A stretch of DNA of 64,000 nt from JAXLWB01 sp046328715 (GTDB lineage Bacteria > Chloroflexota > Anaerolineae > Caldilineales > Caldilineaceae): positions 1 through 64,000 of the forward strand of contig JAXLWB010000002.1 in assembly GCA_046328715.1 (NCBI GenBank). The letters run 5' to 3'. The notes below the pieces were generated by a model. That model ran no database searches. It was not told where the DNA came from and saw only the letters and a program-made list of their open reading frames with translations. Numbering within the stretch: position 1 is the stretch's first letter; each line of letters begins with the position of its first letter. Below, piece by piece: positions 7,325 to 15,549 of this stretch. The position numbers were made by a program, and so were the translations under genes.

Positions 7325-8731
7325 TTAGTTCACTGGGATAAAGCCCACATCAAAGGCGGGAGCACTGCCCGCTATCAGGTTGAAACAGTCATTCAGAGTG
7401 GTGGTCGGGTCAAAGTCGGAGTCGATCATGTCATCGCCCTGATCTTTGGGGCTGATCGTGAAGTTGGCATCTTGAACCACTTGCAGCCGATATTGGCCAG
7501 CGGGTAAGGCTGGGAAGGTATAAACGCCATTCAGATCCGTCACCTGCGCAGCAAAGATATTGGTGGAGCTGCAGCCCTTATAGAGCGTCAGTTGTGCATC
7601 CAGGACAAACGCTTCCCCACTTTCGCGGATGCCATTGCCGTTTGCATCGTACCAGGCAACTCCAGAGAGGGAGGCTGTGGTATCCGTGAGGCTGACAATA
7701 CCAGCATCCACGGTTGGATTATCGACGCCTGCCACCACTGTGACACAGTCGGTTAGCCCATCGGCATCAACATCAGAATCGATGTTATCAGCACTGCCCA
7801 CATCTTTGGCGGTGAACTGATAGCCAGCCGGAATGTTGCTAAAACGCACCCGATATTGGCCTGGTGTCTGGGCATAGAAGGTATAGAAGCCATTGACATC
7901 GGTAATTTGCGTATCCAACACCACATCCCCAGTGCAGCCTTGCAAGAGTTGAACCGTGATATTTGGAACGTAGGGTTCGTCGATTTGTTGGGTACCATTG
8001 CCATTGAGATCAAACCAAACTTGGTTGCCCAAGTCGGCGGTGAGGGGCGGAGTCGGCGTATTGGTTGGTGTAGCAGTTGGCGGGATTGGAGTATTGGTGG
8101 CGGTGGCCGTGGGTGGAATCGGTGTTTTCGTCGCTGTCGCAGTCGGCAGGATGGGTGTTTTTGTCGGCGTTGCCGTTGGCGTCGACGGGAAGTTGCTATT
8201 CGTAATTGTCACATACTGGAACAAGCAGGATGTGACGTAGAACTCTTTCAAGAGCGCACCTGAGATACTACGCACACGCCACTTGTTGCCCCACAAGGTC
8301 AGTTGCCAATAATACGCATTGGGGGAAAGGCTATTGTAGAGCATCTCTCCTCCGAAAAGATTTACCCAGTAGACCTTAATCGTGTAGCTGCTTTGATTGG
8401 TAATTTTCAGATTGGTGATACAGATTGTGCGACCACTGTTTGCATTTTCGTCGATTACAGGTGGCTGTTGTGAATCGTAGGCGTCGGGGAAGGGCGGTTC
8501 ATCGGTCACATTCACTGTGGGATTGCCGCCAGAAATAATTGGAAGGTAGATATTTTTATTTACTTCTGTTGCATCTTGGGCAAAGACAAGGTTGCCGGAG
8601 ATTACCAAGATGGCGAGGACGAAAAATGGTGTGAGTAAAGACGCTTTCCAACGATCCATCCTCAACCAACTGAGGGAGGATGATTTGAAAGGGTTGCGAA
8701 AATCAGGAAGGCGAGGGCACTGTTTTTTCAT
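7325..8731 (-). CDS. Secreted protein with VHL-beta-like domain and two SdrD/CNA-B-like domains
   Basis: A 468-residue exported protein. A signal segment (about residues 25-51, ending VFAQ) is followed at once by the NIYLPIISGG motif. Residues about 95-165 (ITNQSSYTIKVYWVNLFGGE, then MLYNSLSPNAYYWQLT) resemble the beta domain of von Hippel-Lindau protein (recalled pattern: N-rich start, VYWIDFDG, LxPG). A linker of TPTATPTKTP type follows (about 180-225), then two beta-sandwich repeats, each opening GNQVWFDLNGNGTQ or GVAWYDANGNGIRE and closing with an S-D-x-D-x-D-G-type calcium-like signature (SADNIDSDVDADG and GDDMIDSDFD). AGGAG lies before ATG 8731. Probably a surface adhesin or matrix protein; ligand unknown. 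Confidence 0.75.
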   Translation of the reverse strand: MKKQCPRLPDFRNPFKSSSLSWLRMDRWKASLLTPFFVLAILVISGNLVFAQDATEVNKNIYLPIISGGNPTVNVTDEPPFPDAYDSQQPPVIDENANSGRTICITNLKITNQSSYTIKVYWVNLFGGEMLYNSLSPNAYYWQLTLWGNKWRVRSISGALLKEFYVTSCLFQYVTITNSNFPSTPTATPTKTPILPTATATKTPIPPTATATNTPIPPTATPTNTPTPPLTADLGNQVWFDLNGNGTQQIDEPYVPNITVQLLQGCTGDVVLDTQITDVNGFYTFYAQTPGQYRVRFSNIPAGYQFTAKDVGSADNIDSDVDADGLTDCVTVVAGVDNPTVDAGIVSLTDTTASLSGVAWYDANGNGIRESGEAFVLDAQLTLYKGCSSTNIFAAQVTDLNGVYTFPALPAGQYRLQVVQDANFTISPKDQGDDMIDSDFDPTTTLNDCFNLIAGSAPAFDVGFIPVN

Positions 8732-8865
8732 GACTGCATTCTCCTATTCGGTATTTGAAAATCTATATGGGTCGAATAAGCTGGAAACTACTCATGGAAT
8801 TCAATTGATTCATTCCGAGTCGTATAATTTAAAGGTAGCACCGCCTTCTAAACAGGTGGTCGTCC

Positions 8866-8908
8866 CCTCTAAAAATTTCTAAATAACTTGCTTGCAATTC
8901 GCTGTCAA
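8866..8908 (-). promoter_or_regulatory. Sigma-A-like promoter and shared upstream element, copy 1
   Basis: On the minus strand TTGACA (8908-8903) is followed after 17 bp by TATTTA (8885-8880). TGACAGCGAATTG (8907-8895) overlaps the -35 box, and TTTAGAAATTTTTAGAGG covers the -10 and start region (8883-8866). The same two blocks, with one mismatch in the second, lie upstream of the PKS-NRPS gene at 15409-15460. The start codon of the VHL-domain gene is 134 bp downstream. Confidence 0.6.
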
Positions 8909-8980
8909 TAACTCAGGCACTAGCCAAACGTCTTGGGAAAAGGCTGGCGGCTGCTCTTTCTGGAGAAAGGAGAGGAATCG

Positions 8981-9019
8981 TCAAACAAAAAAGCCACGTC
9001 TGAGGTGGCTTTTGTTTGA
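8981..9019 (-). terminator. Intrinsic, probably bidirectional terminator
   Basis: A GCCACGTCTGAGGTGGC hairpin flanked by A-run and T-run arms (CAAAAAA on one side, TTTTGTTTG on the other). On the minus strand it lies 44 bp after the PA14 gene stop and reads GTGGCTTTTTTG, a normal terminator. Confidence 0.85.
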
Positions 9020-9062
9020 TATAGGTAGAATCTGTGGATGATTTTCCGTGAGATATTGTTTA

Positions 9063-10418
9063 CTATTGCCCAAACACCTCAATCAAATCCGGAATGGTGT
9101 CATTATCGGAATCCATATCCGCTTGATTTGGCAAGCCATCGCCGTCACTGTCGATTTGTGAATTACAACTGATAAAGACGTTGAATGGTATTGGCTGTTT
9201 GGGTAGCGATGAACTACTAACAGAGAGGGTAAATCCGCTTCCGGAGAGATACTTAAAGTAGAGCAGCCGCACCGTGTGGTAGCCTGGCAGTAAATGAATT
9301 GTTCCTGTGCGCGCCTGATTACTGTGCCAGCCATCATTATCAACAATCAGGCTATCATCAAGCCATAACGCTGAACCACCTTCTGATTCCAGAGTAAAGG
9401 TAAAGTTATCTTCGTAGGGCACATTGAGAATGCCACTATAACGGATCGAATAGGTGAAGGCATCGAAGGGCGTAATCTGACTTTGCAACGAATTTGCGTC
9501 AAAATGCGACACAATACCACTTTGATCAGCGCCAGCCGTAGAAATATTCTTAACGGTTAAGCCGGAAGGAGATGAATTGTAGAACTCATAGTTTAGCGAA
9601 CCGGCTGCAGTGCAGCTCTCGATTGTATTTGGCAGCCCATCGCCATCGATATCAGAATCAAATACATCCGGCACATTGTCGTGATCGAGATCCTGCATCT
9701 TGGCAGCAAAGGCGTAGTAGAATTGAATACTGTTAAAGAGACTCAGCCCAAGTGTGCCACTGTCCAGATAGATCTCCACTCGGTTAAATGCCTTTTTGGC
9801 ACGAAAAGCAACGCTCTGACCACCGTCCAAATTCGCAATCAAGCCCCAATCCGTGAGCGAACTGATGGAGTATTGCTCCTGAAGTTGTCCATTCAGATAG
9901 GTGCGCAGATAGGAGTTACGAAAGAGCGACAGATTACCAAGGCTTGCATTGGCTATCTGCCAACCGGCATAATCGCCCACAGCGGCAGTTTGCTCCAGAT
10001 CAGCCCAGGCGATTTTGCCAATTGATGAGAAAAGATTGAGTCCCGTAATCGTAGCGTTGGCGTAATCGTTCAAGTTCATCGTTGCTACATTTTGTGCGCT
10101 TTGGACCGAGCAGATCAGCAGTAGTCCACAATTGCTGAAACGCACACTGTAGTGATTGGCAGGATTACTCCAGCGCGAGTAAAGATACTTTGTATAAAGC
10201 TGGTTGGATTGCTGCTCAAGCGAGGCAGCAGCGATCTCAGCATCGGCGCGACTCACATCCGAAACGATCAAAGGCAGAAAGAGTTGCAAAGCGCCAGTGT
10301 CGCCCTGTGCAGCATCTGCAGATCCCTGTTGGAGCGGCTTGGCTTGTGCTCCACTGCTCATGACGAACAGGATAACCATGAAGCCCAATAGCCAAAGGCT
10401 AACTTGCTGTTTACTCAT
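9063..10418 (-). CDS. Exported PA14-domain protein with thrombospondin type 3 repeats
   Basis: 451 residues with a signal peptide (cut near AQAKP), then ALQLFLPLIVSDV, the YLPxI-type motif. Residues about 75-235 form an unrecognised beta-rich domain (jelly-roll-like, DYAGWQIANASLGNLSLF). Type 3 thrombospondin-like calcium repeats follow (DLDHDNVPDVFDSDIDGDG). A PA14 fold comes next, about residues 270-410 (FTYSIRYSGIL, NFTFTLESEGGSALWLDDSL, GYHTVRLLYFKYLSGSGFTL). A last calcium repeat (SDGDGLPNQADMDSDND) closes the chain. PA14 domains usually bind glycans. The start codon overlaps the response-regulator stop (ATGA), so it is translated from the same message, and the terminator at 8981 ends the unit. 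Confidence 0.8.
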   Translation of the reverse strand: MSKQQVSLWLLGFMVILFVMSSGAQAKPLQQGSADAAQGDTGALQLFLPLIVSDVSRADAEIAAASLEQQSNQLYTKYLYSRWSNPANHYSVRFSNCGLLLICSVQSAQNVATMNLNDYANATITGLNLFSSIGKIAWADLEQTAAVGDYAGWQIANASLGNLSLFRNSYLRTYLNGQLQEQYSISSLTDWGLIANLDGGQSVAFRAKKAFNRVEIYLDSGTLGLSLFNSIQFYYAFAAKMQDLDHDNVPDVFDSDIDGDGLPNTIESCTAAGSLNYEFYNSSPSGLTVKNISTAGADQSGIVSHFDANSLQSQITPFDAFTYSIRYSGILNVPYEDNFTFTLESEGGSALWLDDSLIVDNDGWHSNQARTGTIHLLPGYHTVRLLYFKYLSGSGFTLSVSSSSLPKQPIPFNVFISCNSQIDSDGDGLPNQADMDSDNDTIPDLIEVFGQ

Positions 10419-11131
10419 GTTTTGCTTCGTTTAAAAAATCCATAGCCGAAGCCATGTTCGGTGACAATATATTCAGACTGGCGTGGGTCACGCTCCAATT
10501 TGGTGCGCAAGCGCGAGGTATAGACATGGACATATTCCACACTTTGCTGACACTCCCACCCCCAAACGTTGGTCAGGATTGACTCGTAACTCAATGTACG
10601 CCCTGCATTTTCAAAGAGATATTCCAACAGCCTGAACTCGGTTGAAGAGAGTTTGATTCGCTCATCCTTCTTCATCACAACCCGATTCGCGAGATCCATA
10701 TGTAAGTAGCCATCTTCGTAAATATCATCTTCTGCGCTGGCAGTTTGTCCACTCGTGCGACGAAGCAGCGCCTCAATCCGAGCGCTCAAGATGGCATTGC
10801 TGAACGGCTTGGTCACATAATCATCTGCACCTTTGCGCAAGCCGCGCACGATCTCATGCTCCTGCGAAACGCTGGTCAACATGATAATAGGCGTATCTGA
10901 GACAAGCCGGATCATCCGACAAGTCTCCCAACCATCCATCTCAGGCATACGAATATCCAGCACGACGACATCAGGATGTTGCTCATAAAATTTCTGCAAT
11001 CCGCTCTTGCCATTACTGGCGGTCAACACTTCTGCACCATTGCGGCGTAATCCAATTTCCAGCGACTGACAAAGCGATTTGTCATCATCAATAATGAGGA
11101 TCTTTTTGTTTTCCATAATGTTATACTTCAT
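10415..11131 (-). CDS. OmpR-family response regulator
   Basis: 238 residues. The receiver domain has the acidic pair in IIDDD, the phosphoacceptor Asp in VVLDIRMPEMDG, Thr in IIMLTS and Lys in DDYVTKPFS. A winged-helix DNA-binding domain follows (LSSTEFRLLEYLFENAGRTL, ending GFGYGF). It probably works with the histidine kinase encoded just upstream. A second possible start is Met6 at 11116. The leader holds repeat copy B, and its stop overlaps the PA14 gene start by 4 bases, pointing to that protein as an obligate co-product. Targets are not visible, but the kinase-regulator pair is encoded next to, and divergent from, the lipopeptide cluster. Confidence 0.93.
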   Translation of the reverse strand: MKYNIMENKKILIIDDDKSLCQSLEIGLRRNGAEVLTASNGKSGLQKFYEQHPDVVVLDIRMPEMDGWETCRMIRLVSDTPIIMLTSVSQEHEIVRGLRKGADDYVTKPFSNAILSARIEALLRRTSGQTASAEDDIYEDGYLHMDLANRVVMKKDERIKLSSTEFRLLEYLFENAGRTLSYESILTNVWGWECQQSVEYVHVYTSRLRTKLERDPRQSEYIVTEHGFGYGFFKRSKT

Positions 11132-11145
11132 GACTCTTGGGTTAT

Positions 11146-11248
11146 TCGTAACTATTCAGACGTTTTTTTTCCAGGAAGGCTCTTGCATAAGAGAAAGTTT
11201 AGCGCTGTGTCCTTCCCAGAAAAGGTTTACGCGGAGGCTGAATAGATA
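11146..11248 (-). repeat. Leader hairpin repeat, copy B
   Basis: Lies 14 bp from the response-regulator start. It aligns with copy A (4988-5106) through TCGTAACTAT, TTCAG-CG, GGAAGGCT, CTTCCCxGAA, GGTTTAC and GGCT, about three quarters identical by eye. The outer arms CAGGAAGG and CCTTCCC still pair. Confidence 0.6.
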
Positions 11249-11251
11249 CGG

Positions 11252-12769
11252 TTAATCAATAATGGGTAGTTTTACGGTAAATTTGCTGCCAACACCTACA
11301 TGGCTCTCCACTTCAATCACACCGTCATGTTCTTCGACAAGTGCTTTGGTAATCGCCAATCCCAAACCGCTGCCGATCGCCTTGTCTTTGTGTCGGGTAC
11401 CGCGGCGGAAATGCTCAAAGATGCTTAATAGCTCCTCCGACTCAATGCCATAACCAGTATCCTCGACACTAATAAACACTTCGTTCTCTTTCACTCCAGC
11501 GCGCAGCCACACCTTTCCTCCGGCTGTTGTATATTTCAAAGCGTTCGACAACAAATTTGTTACAATTCGTTCCATTTGAATCGGGTCGGCGGTGACAGAA
11601 GGAAGATCCTCGGCAATCTCGCTAAAAAACGAAATCTGCATCGAGTTTGCCTGTACTGAGAGCGTTTCAGCGATTTCATGCAACAGCGAATTCAGATCGC
11701 AAGATAGCTTGTTGACCGAAAGCGATGCACCACTGACTACTTTTTCTATGTCCAGAATGTTGCGCACCATATGGAAAAGCGTCTCCTGGCTGCGCATAAT
11801 CAATTCGGCAAGCCGCTGATTCTCTTCGTTGATCTCACTGTCAGTGCGGATTAGATCGGCACAATAGCGGATACTGGAGAGCGGTGTCATCATGTCATGG
11901 GTAAGAATCGCCAGGAACGAATCCTTTTGACGATTAGCGTCCTCCAGTTGCTCAGAGCGTTTTGCCAATTCCTGGGTTCGTGTCGTCACGATTTGCTCCA
12001 GGTTATCCATGTGTGCTTGCATCTGCCGCACATAGAGACGAAACGCATAGGCGGAAAGTAAAATTGGCAAGAAAAAGATGACGATACCCAGACGATCATA
12101 GCGTTGAATGGCGAAGGCAAGCAGCCCTCCCCCCACAGCATAGGTGATGACAAAGAGCTGAGTTGCCCAAATCTCCTCACGCCAGATTTCACGGAAGTGA
12201 ATCGTTGCGCCCTGCTGCAAACGCAGTACACCGATCAACAGCCAGAGATTTACTTGGTCATAAACCAAAGCGGCTGGTATCCAAGGCAGAATTTGCAGCG
12301 CCAGGGTATCGTCACCAAACCAACCGCGCGTTGCCCAAAAGATTACAGCGGCGGCAAAGGTCGCAATGGCATGCATACCACTGTTGAAAACCAATTGCTG
12401 CCAATTCTTCTTCCAGGTTTGTGGATTTCTGCGCTTGATCAGCCAAGTGCTGATGGTTACCAGCGTCTTGATCACAATTGCTGCGCTGGCACCAAAGGTT
12501 GGAATAGCGGCAAAACTGACAATCGGATCAACTGCATACGTAATGCTACTATCCCCGACCTTGACGGTACTGGTGGTAAAGGCAGTCAAGATCGCCAAAA
12601 TCAGCAACAGACAAAAGTCTAACCGGTAATCAGCTTGCCAAACCTGCTGTGCGCACCATAGAAGCAAGAACACACCACTAACACTAATTGTGGTCAGATA
12701 GCATGAAAACAAACTTGGCAAACGCAAACGATTCTTTTGTCGTGTTTGTGCTACGAATTGGCGTATCAT
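11252..12769 (-). CDS. Multi-pass membrane sensor histidine kinase
   Basis: 505 residues. About seven or eight hydrophobic segments fill residues 20-245 with no obvious periplasmic domain, so the sensor is probably membrane-embedded. A coiled coil (LEQIVTTRTQELAKRSEQLE) leads to the HisKA domain with the phospho-His in LTHDMMTPLSSIRY (about residue 290). The HATPase domain shows the N box (NLLSNALKYT), G1 (DTGYGI), F box (FEHFRRG) and G2 (GSGLGLAI). Its ATG overlaps the protease stop (TAATG), so protease and kinase are translationally coupled. The stimulus is unknown; coupling to a secreted protease suggests envelope or extracellular protein sensing. Confidence 0.92.
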   Translation of the reverse strand: MIRQFVAQTRQKNRLRLPSLFSCYLTTISVSGVFLLLWCAQQVWQADYRLDFCLLLILAILTAFTTSTVKVGDSSITYAVDPIVSFAAIPTFGASAAIVIKTLVTISTWLIKRRNPQTWKKNWQQLVFNSGMHAIATFAAAVIFWATRGWFGDDTLALQILPWIPAALVYDQVNLWLLIGVLRLQQGATIHFREIWREEIWATQLFVITYAVGGGLLAFAIQRYDRLGIVIFFLPILLSAYAFRLYVRQMQAHMDNLEQIVTTRTQELAKRSEQLEDANRQKDSFLAILTHDMMTPLSSIRYCADLIRTDSEINEENQRLAELIMRSQETLFHMVRNILDIEKVVSGASLSVNKLSCDLNSLLHEIAETLSVQANSMQISFFSEIAEDLPSVTADPIQMERIVTNLLSNALKYTTAGGKVWLRAGVKENEVFISVEDTGYGIESEELLSIFEHFRRGTRHKDKAIGSGLGLAITKALVEEHDGVIEVESHVGVGSKFTVKLPIID

Positions 12770-15012
12770 TATTTTGAAATTAAAGGCAAATAAACCGCAT
12801 TATTGGCATCATCAGCGTCACTATCTGGCAAATCATCATCCTGAAAAAATGGTGTCACGCCAAAAGAGTCAATGGTTCGGGGCATCGGCGCAAATGGGTC
12901 AAAGAGCGCCCCGCCCCAATAGCGGCCACCGCCCCAATAACGTCCACCACCCCAATATCGTCCACCCCCCCAATAACGTCCACCACCCACATACGTCATA
13001 CTGGACCAGACAAAACCCTGCCCCCATTTGACTGCCCCCTGTGAAAAAGTCGGGGCCAGCAGATTGAGCGTAGCCAGGCCTAACCATTGTTGCGTGGCCT
13101 TCAGGGTGGCACCGAGTGCGATCTTCTGGTTGCTGTTTGGGTCAATTACATAATAAAGGTACAGGAGCCCATCATCACTCTGCACCCGTTGCACCATCCC
13201 TTCGAAATGATGGGACGGGTCGCGATAGTCCAGGCTGCCGTTCAGGTCAGTGTCGGACAGAGCGTTTTTGAGCGTTCCAGAGTCTATGGTCGATTCCACC
13301 CTATCGGCCAAGCCATTATTGCCAAGCGGGTTGGCGGCATCCACTTTTCCATCTTGATTGAGATCCAAACTAGTGCTGATTGTCGAATCGCTCTGCGCTT
13401 CTTCCAGGTCGGAGATGCCATCGTTATCGCTATCCGAATCCAGAAAATCAGGAACTCCATCCCGATCAGAGTCGATTGGTGTGTTGGGGGCAAGATGGGG
13501 CGGTTGGGGAGGCAGGGTTAGATACTCAGATTCGATATCTAGCGCCTGGTTTGCGCTGTCCAGTGGCAATGAATCATCCAATACCGCATCGGGTGCCCAA
13601 ATACGGCCTGCCCCCTGTTGAAAAATACCCCAACTCGGTTTGCCTGCACTGTCTACGCTAAGTTTGGCTGTATTGATCAGGCGAAATTTCACTTGATCGG
13701 GTGTGAGGTTTGGCCGTCTCTCCAACATCAAGGCTACCACGCCCGAGGTTACCGCCGTGGCGACACTGGTTCCACCCAACGTAAAAAGCGAACGTGTTGA
13801 CGAATAGTCAGGATGGGACAAGGCAAGATAAGCACTGGCGGACAGGTTAGTCGGATCGTTGTAGAGATAGGAAACAATTCCTGCACCCGGCGCCAGCACA
13901 TCGGGTTTGACAAAACCATCCAGCGTCGGACCAGTAGAGGACCAGGTTGCCAGCGTATCATCGCTCCAATACCGTGGTGTTCCTCGCGCATTGAGTGCCC
14001 CGACTGTAATCACATAGGGATTGTTGCCCGGTGAGGAAATGGTTTGTGCCGCAGGACCGCTATTGCCTGCTGCGGCAACGACTACGATTCCAGCACGCCA
14101 TGCAGCCATTGCAGCCCGACTGACAGGATCAATAAAGTAGGTAGTTGAGGCATCCGCAACCAAACTTAGATTAATAACGCGAATGTGGAGCACATCCTTC
14201 TGCTCCACAACATACTGAATCCCTTTTACAATGTCGCTATAAGCTCCACTTCCATCGTCACCCAGCACCCGCACACTGAGCAGATTTGCGCCTGGAGCAA
14301 TCCCGACCGGCGATCCCAAACTTTGCTCCGTGGCCTGATTGATCAACACCGTGGCCAAAAAGGTGCCATGCCCATATTTATCTAGGCTGGAAGTCGTGGT
14401 AGTACGACAGTAATTGCTAAACTGTTGAAAATCCGCCCCACTGCTATAACACAGCCCATTGTTAGTGAAATCGGCCTGCCCCACAAAACGTTGAGCCACC
14501 GTAGGCCCCAGAAACGAAATGACTTTGTTATTGAGCGTCACACCACTATCAATCAGTGCAATCGTTACACCAGCACCAGTGATTCCATTACTCAACTGCA
14601 CCACATCCGCCCCTACATCCACCGAAGCAGGATCTCCCACGGTCCAAATATTGCTCCACTGTTCAAGATGCGAGGCAGCACGTACACGTCGGTTGTCGAC
14701 AAGCGAAAGGATCTGCGGCTGTTGAGCAAGCCACTCCCTCTGTGTAGTAGACAGATTGGCTGCGACTGCATTGATAAGCCACAGATGATCGGTGACTTCT
14801 CCTCCACTTTGCACTACCAAGCGTGCCGCAGTCTCACCATCACGCGCTGTCACAATGACAGATTGGGTAGCGTTATCCTCTGGAGTAACTACAGGAATAG
14901 GCACCTTATATTGACTGTCAGGCGTAACAAACGCCCCAGCAACAAAAAATGCAAGAAGTACTGTGGAAAAAATGCGAAATCCAAACTCCAATAGAACGCG
15001 TTTCACAGCCAT
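12769..15012 (-). CDS. Exported subtilisin-like protease (S8) with calcium repeats and GGGRYWG repeats
   Basis: 747 residues with an N-terminal signal/anchor helix and an inhibitor-like propeptide (about 35-110). The S8 catalytic domain has Asp in IALIDSGV, His in YGHGTFLA, Asn in VVAAAGNSGP and Ser in GGTSVATAVTSG. Thrombospondin-type calcium repeats follow (DSDRDGVPDFLDSDSDNDG and DTDLNGSLDYRD). The tail holds four GGGRYWG units (about residues 675-705) and the end NNAVYLPLISK, the YLPxI motif. Substrate unknown. As first gene of the unit with the histidine kinase, it may produce or process the signal. It diverges from the lipopeptide cluster across a 537-bp gap. Confidence 0.9.
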   Translation of the reverse strand: MAVKRVLLEFGFRIFSTVLLAFFVAGAFVTPDSQYKVPIPVVTPEDNATQSVIVTARDGETAARLVVQSGGEVTDHLWLINAVAANLSTTQREWLAQQPQILSLVDNRRVRAASHLEQWSNIWTVGDPASVDVGADVVQLSNGITGAGVTIALIDSGVTLNNKVISFLGPTVAQRFVGQADFTNNGLCYSSGADFQQFSNYCRTTTTSSLDKYGHGTFLATVLINQATEQSLGSPVGIAPGANLLSVRVLGDDGSGAYSDIVKGIQYVVEQKDVLHIRVINLSLVADASTTYFIDPVSRAAMAAWRAGIVVVAAAGNSGPAAQTISSPGNNPYVITVGALNARGTPRYWSDDTLATWSSTGPTLDGFVKPDVLAPGAGIVSYLYNDPTNLSASAYLALSHPDYSSTRSLFTLGGTSVATAVTSGVVALMLERRPNLTPDQVKFRLINTAKLSVDSAGKPSWGIFQQGAGRIWAPDAVLDDSLPLDSANQALDIESEYLTLPPQPPHLAPNTPIDSDRDGVPDFLDSDSDNDGISDLEEAQSDSTISTSLDLNQDGKVDAANPLGNNGLADRVESTIDSGTLKNALSDTDLNGSLDYRDPSHHFEGMVQRVQSDDGLLYLYYVIDPNSNQKIALGATLKATQQWLGLATLNLLAPTFSQGAVKWGQGFVWSSMTYVGGGRYWGGGRYWGGGRYWGGGRYWGGALFDPFAPMPRTIDSFGVTPFFQDDDLPDSDADDANNAVYLPLISK
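12905..12996 (-). repeat. 21-bp tandem repeat encoding GGGRYWG units
   Basis: Four near-identical 21-bp units in the 3' part of the protease gene. Third-base changes differ between units (CGGCCACCG, CGTCCACCA and others) while the peptide stays the same, which suggests selection on the protein and not a very recent DNA duplication. Confidence 0.8.
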
Positions 15013-15549
15013 AAAGATAGATTCGTGATTGATGGTAGCGATTTGACCGCTTCATTCCTAGAAAAGGGCGAAGTTCGCATTCTCTTACGCAAAGGCAGGC
15101 AATCGAGAATGTCCACTCGACGATTCGAAAAGTAAATGGTCAGACGACAGTAATGAGCAGTCGATTGTAAGTCTGAAAGTAATTTACAAAATGCAAATAA
15201 CATTTTTAGATTATAGCGCTTTATTTTTGCGGATTCCCTTACATTTTACTAGTTATTAGAAACATTTAGAATTTGAACGAATTTGTTTAGAGAAGGAAGG
15301 AAGGAAGGCACAATTGGTAGGTGCAGGTTGTAGCCACACGCCATTCTGCCATCTCCAACAGAGAATTGCACGGCTTCTTGTTCACTCTATTGGATCATTT
15401 TCAGCCTCTGACAGCGAATTGTCAGCATTTAAAGCATGATTTTTTAGAAGTTTTTAGAGGAATTTCGCCTTTGTTTTGGAGGGATTGATAGTGTCTAAAG
15501 AGATGTAATTGGGGTGGCTTTCACTACTTAGCCAAACCTAAAGGTCGAA
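15013..15549. other. Divergent intergenic region between protease operon and lipopeptide cluster
   Basis: 537 bp, AT-rich in the middle (15195-15290), with a GGAA microsatellite at 15292-15308. It must hold the promoters of both transcription units. A promoter-like element for the plus strand lies at 15408-15460. I saw no clear -35/-10 pair for the protease on the minus strand and no credible small gene. Confidence 0.6.
15408..15460 (+). promoter_or_regulatory. Shared upstream element, copy 2, with candidate promoter of the PKS-NRPS operon
   Basis: TGACAGCGAATTG (15409-15421) lies within a short dyad CTGACA/TGTCAG (15408-15413 and 15420-15425). TTTAGAAGTTTTTAGAGG follows at 15443-15460. A weak promoter TTGTCA (15419-15424), 16 bp, TTTTTA (15441-15446) can be read inside it. 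The same two blocks occur before the VHL-domain gene, where the gap between them is 11 bp and not 21 bp, one helical turn less. The start codon is 89 bp downstream. Confidence 0.5.

Larger units (their letters stand above)
8732..9062. other. Intergenic region: promoter of the VHL-domain gene and terminator of the PA14 gene
   Basis: 331 bp between two minus-strand genes. It holds a promoter-like element at 8866-8908 (minus), a bidirectional terminator at 8981-9019, and AT-rich spacer sequence between 8740 and 8860. No small gene with a ribosome binding site was seen. Confidence 0.6.

Noticed and set aside
8592..8882. 96-codon plus-strand frame across the VHL-protein signal peptide
   Set aside because: Antisense to a well-supported signal peptide and promoter; no ribosome binding site.
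15003..15203. 66-codon minus-strand frame in front of the protease
   Set aside because: No ribosome binding site, unrecognisable sequence, and overlap with the protease start.
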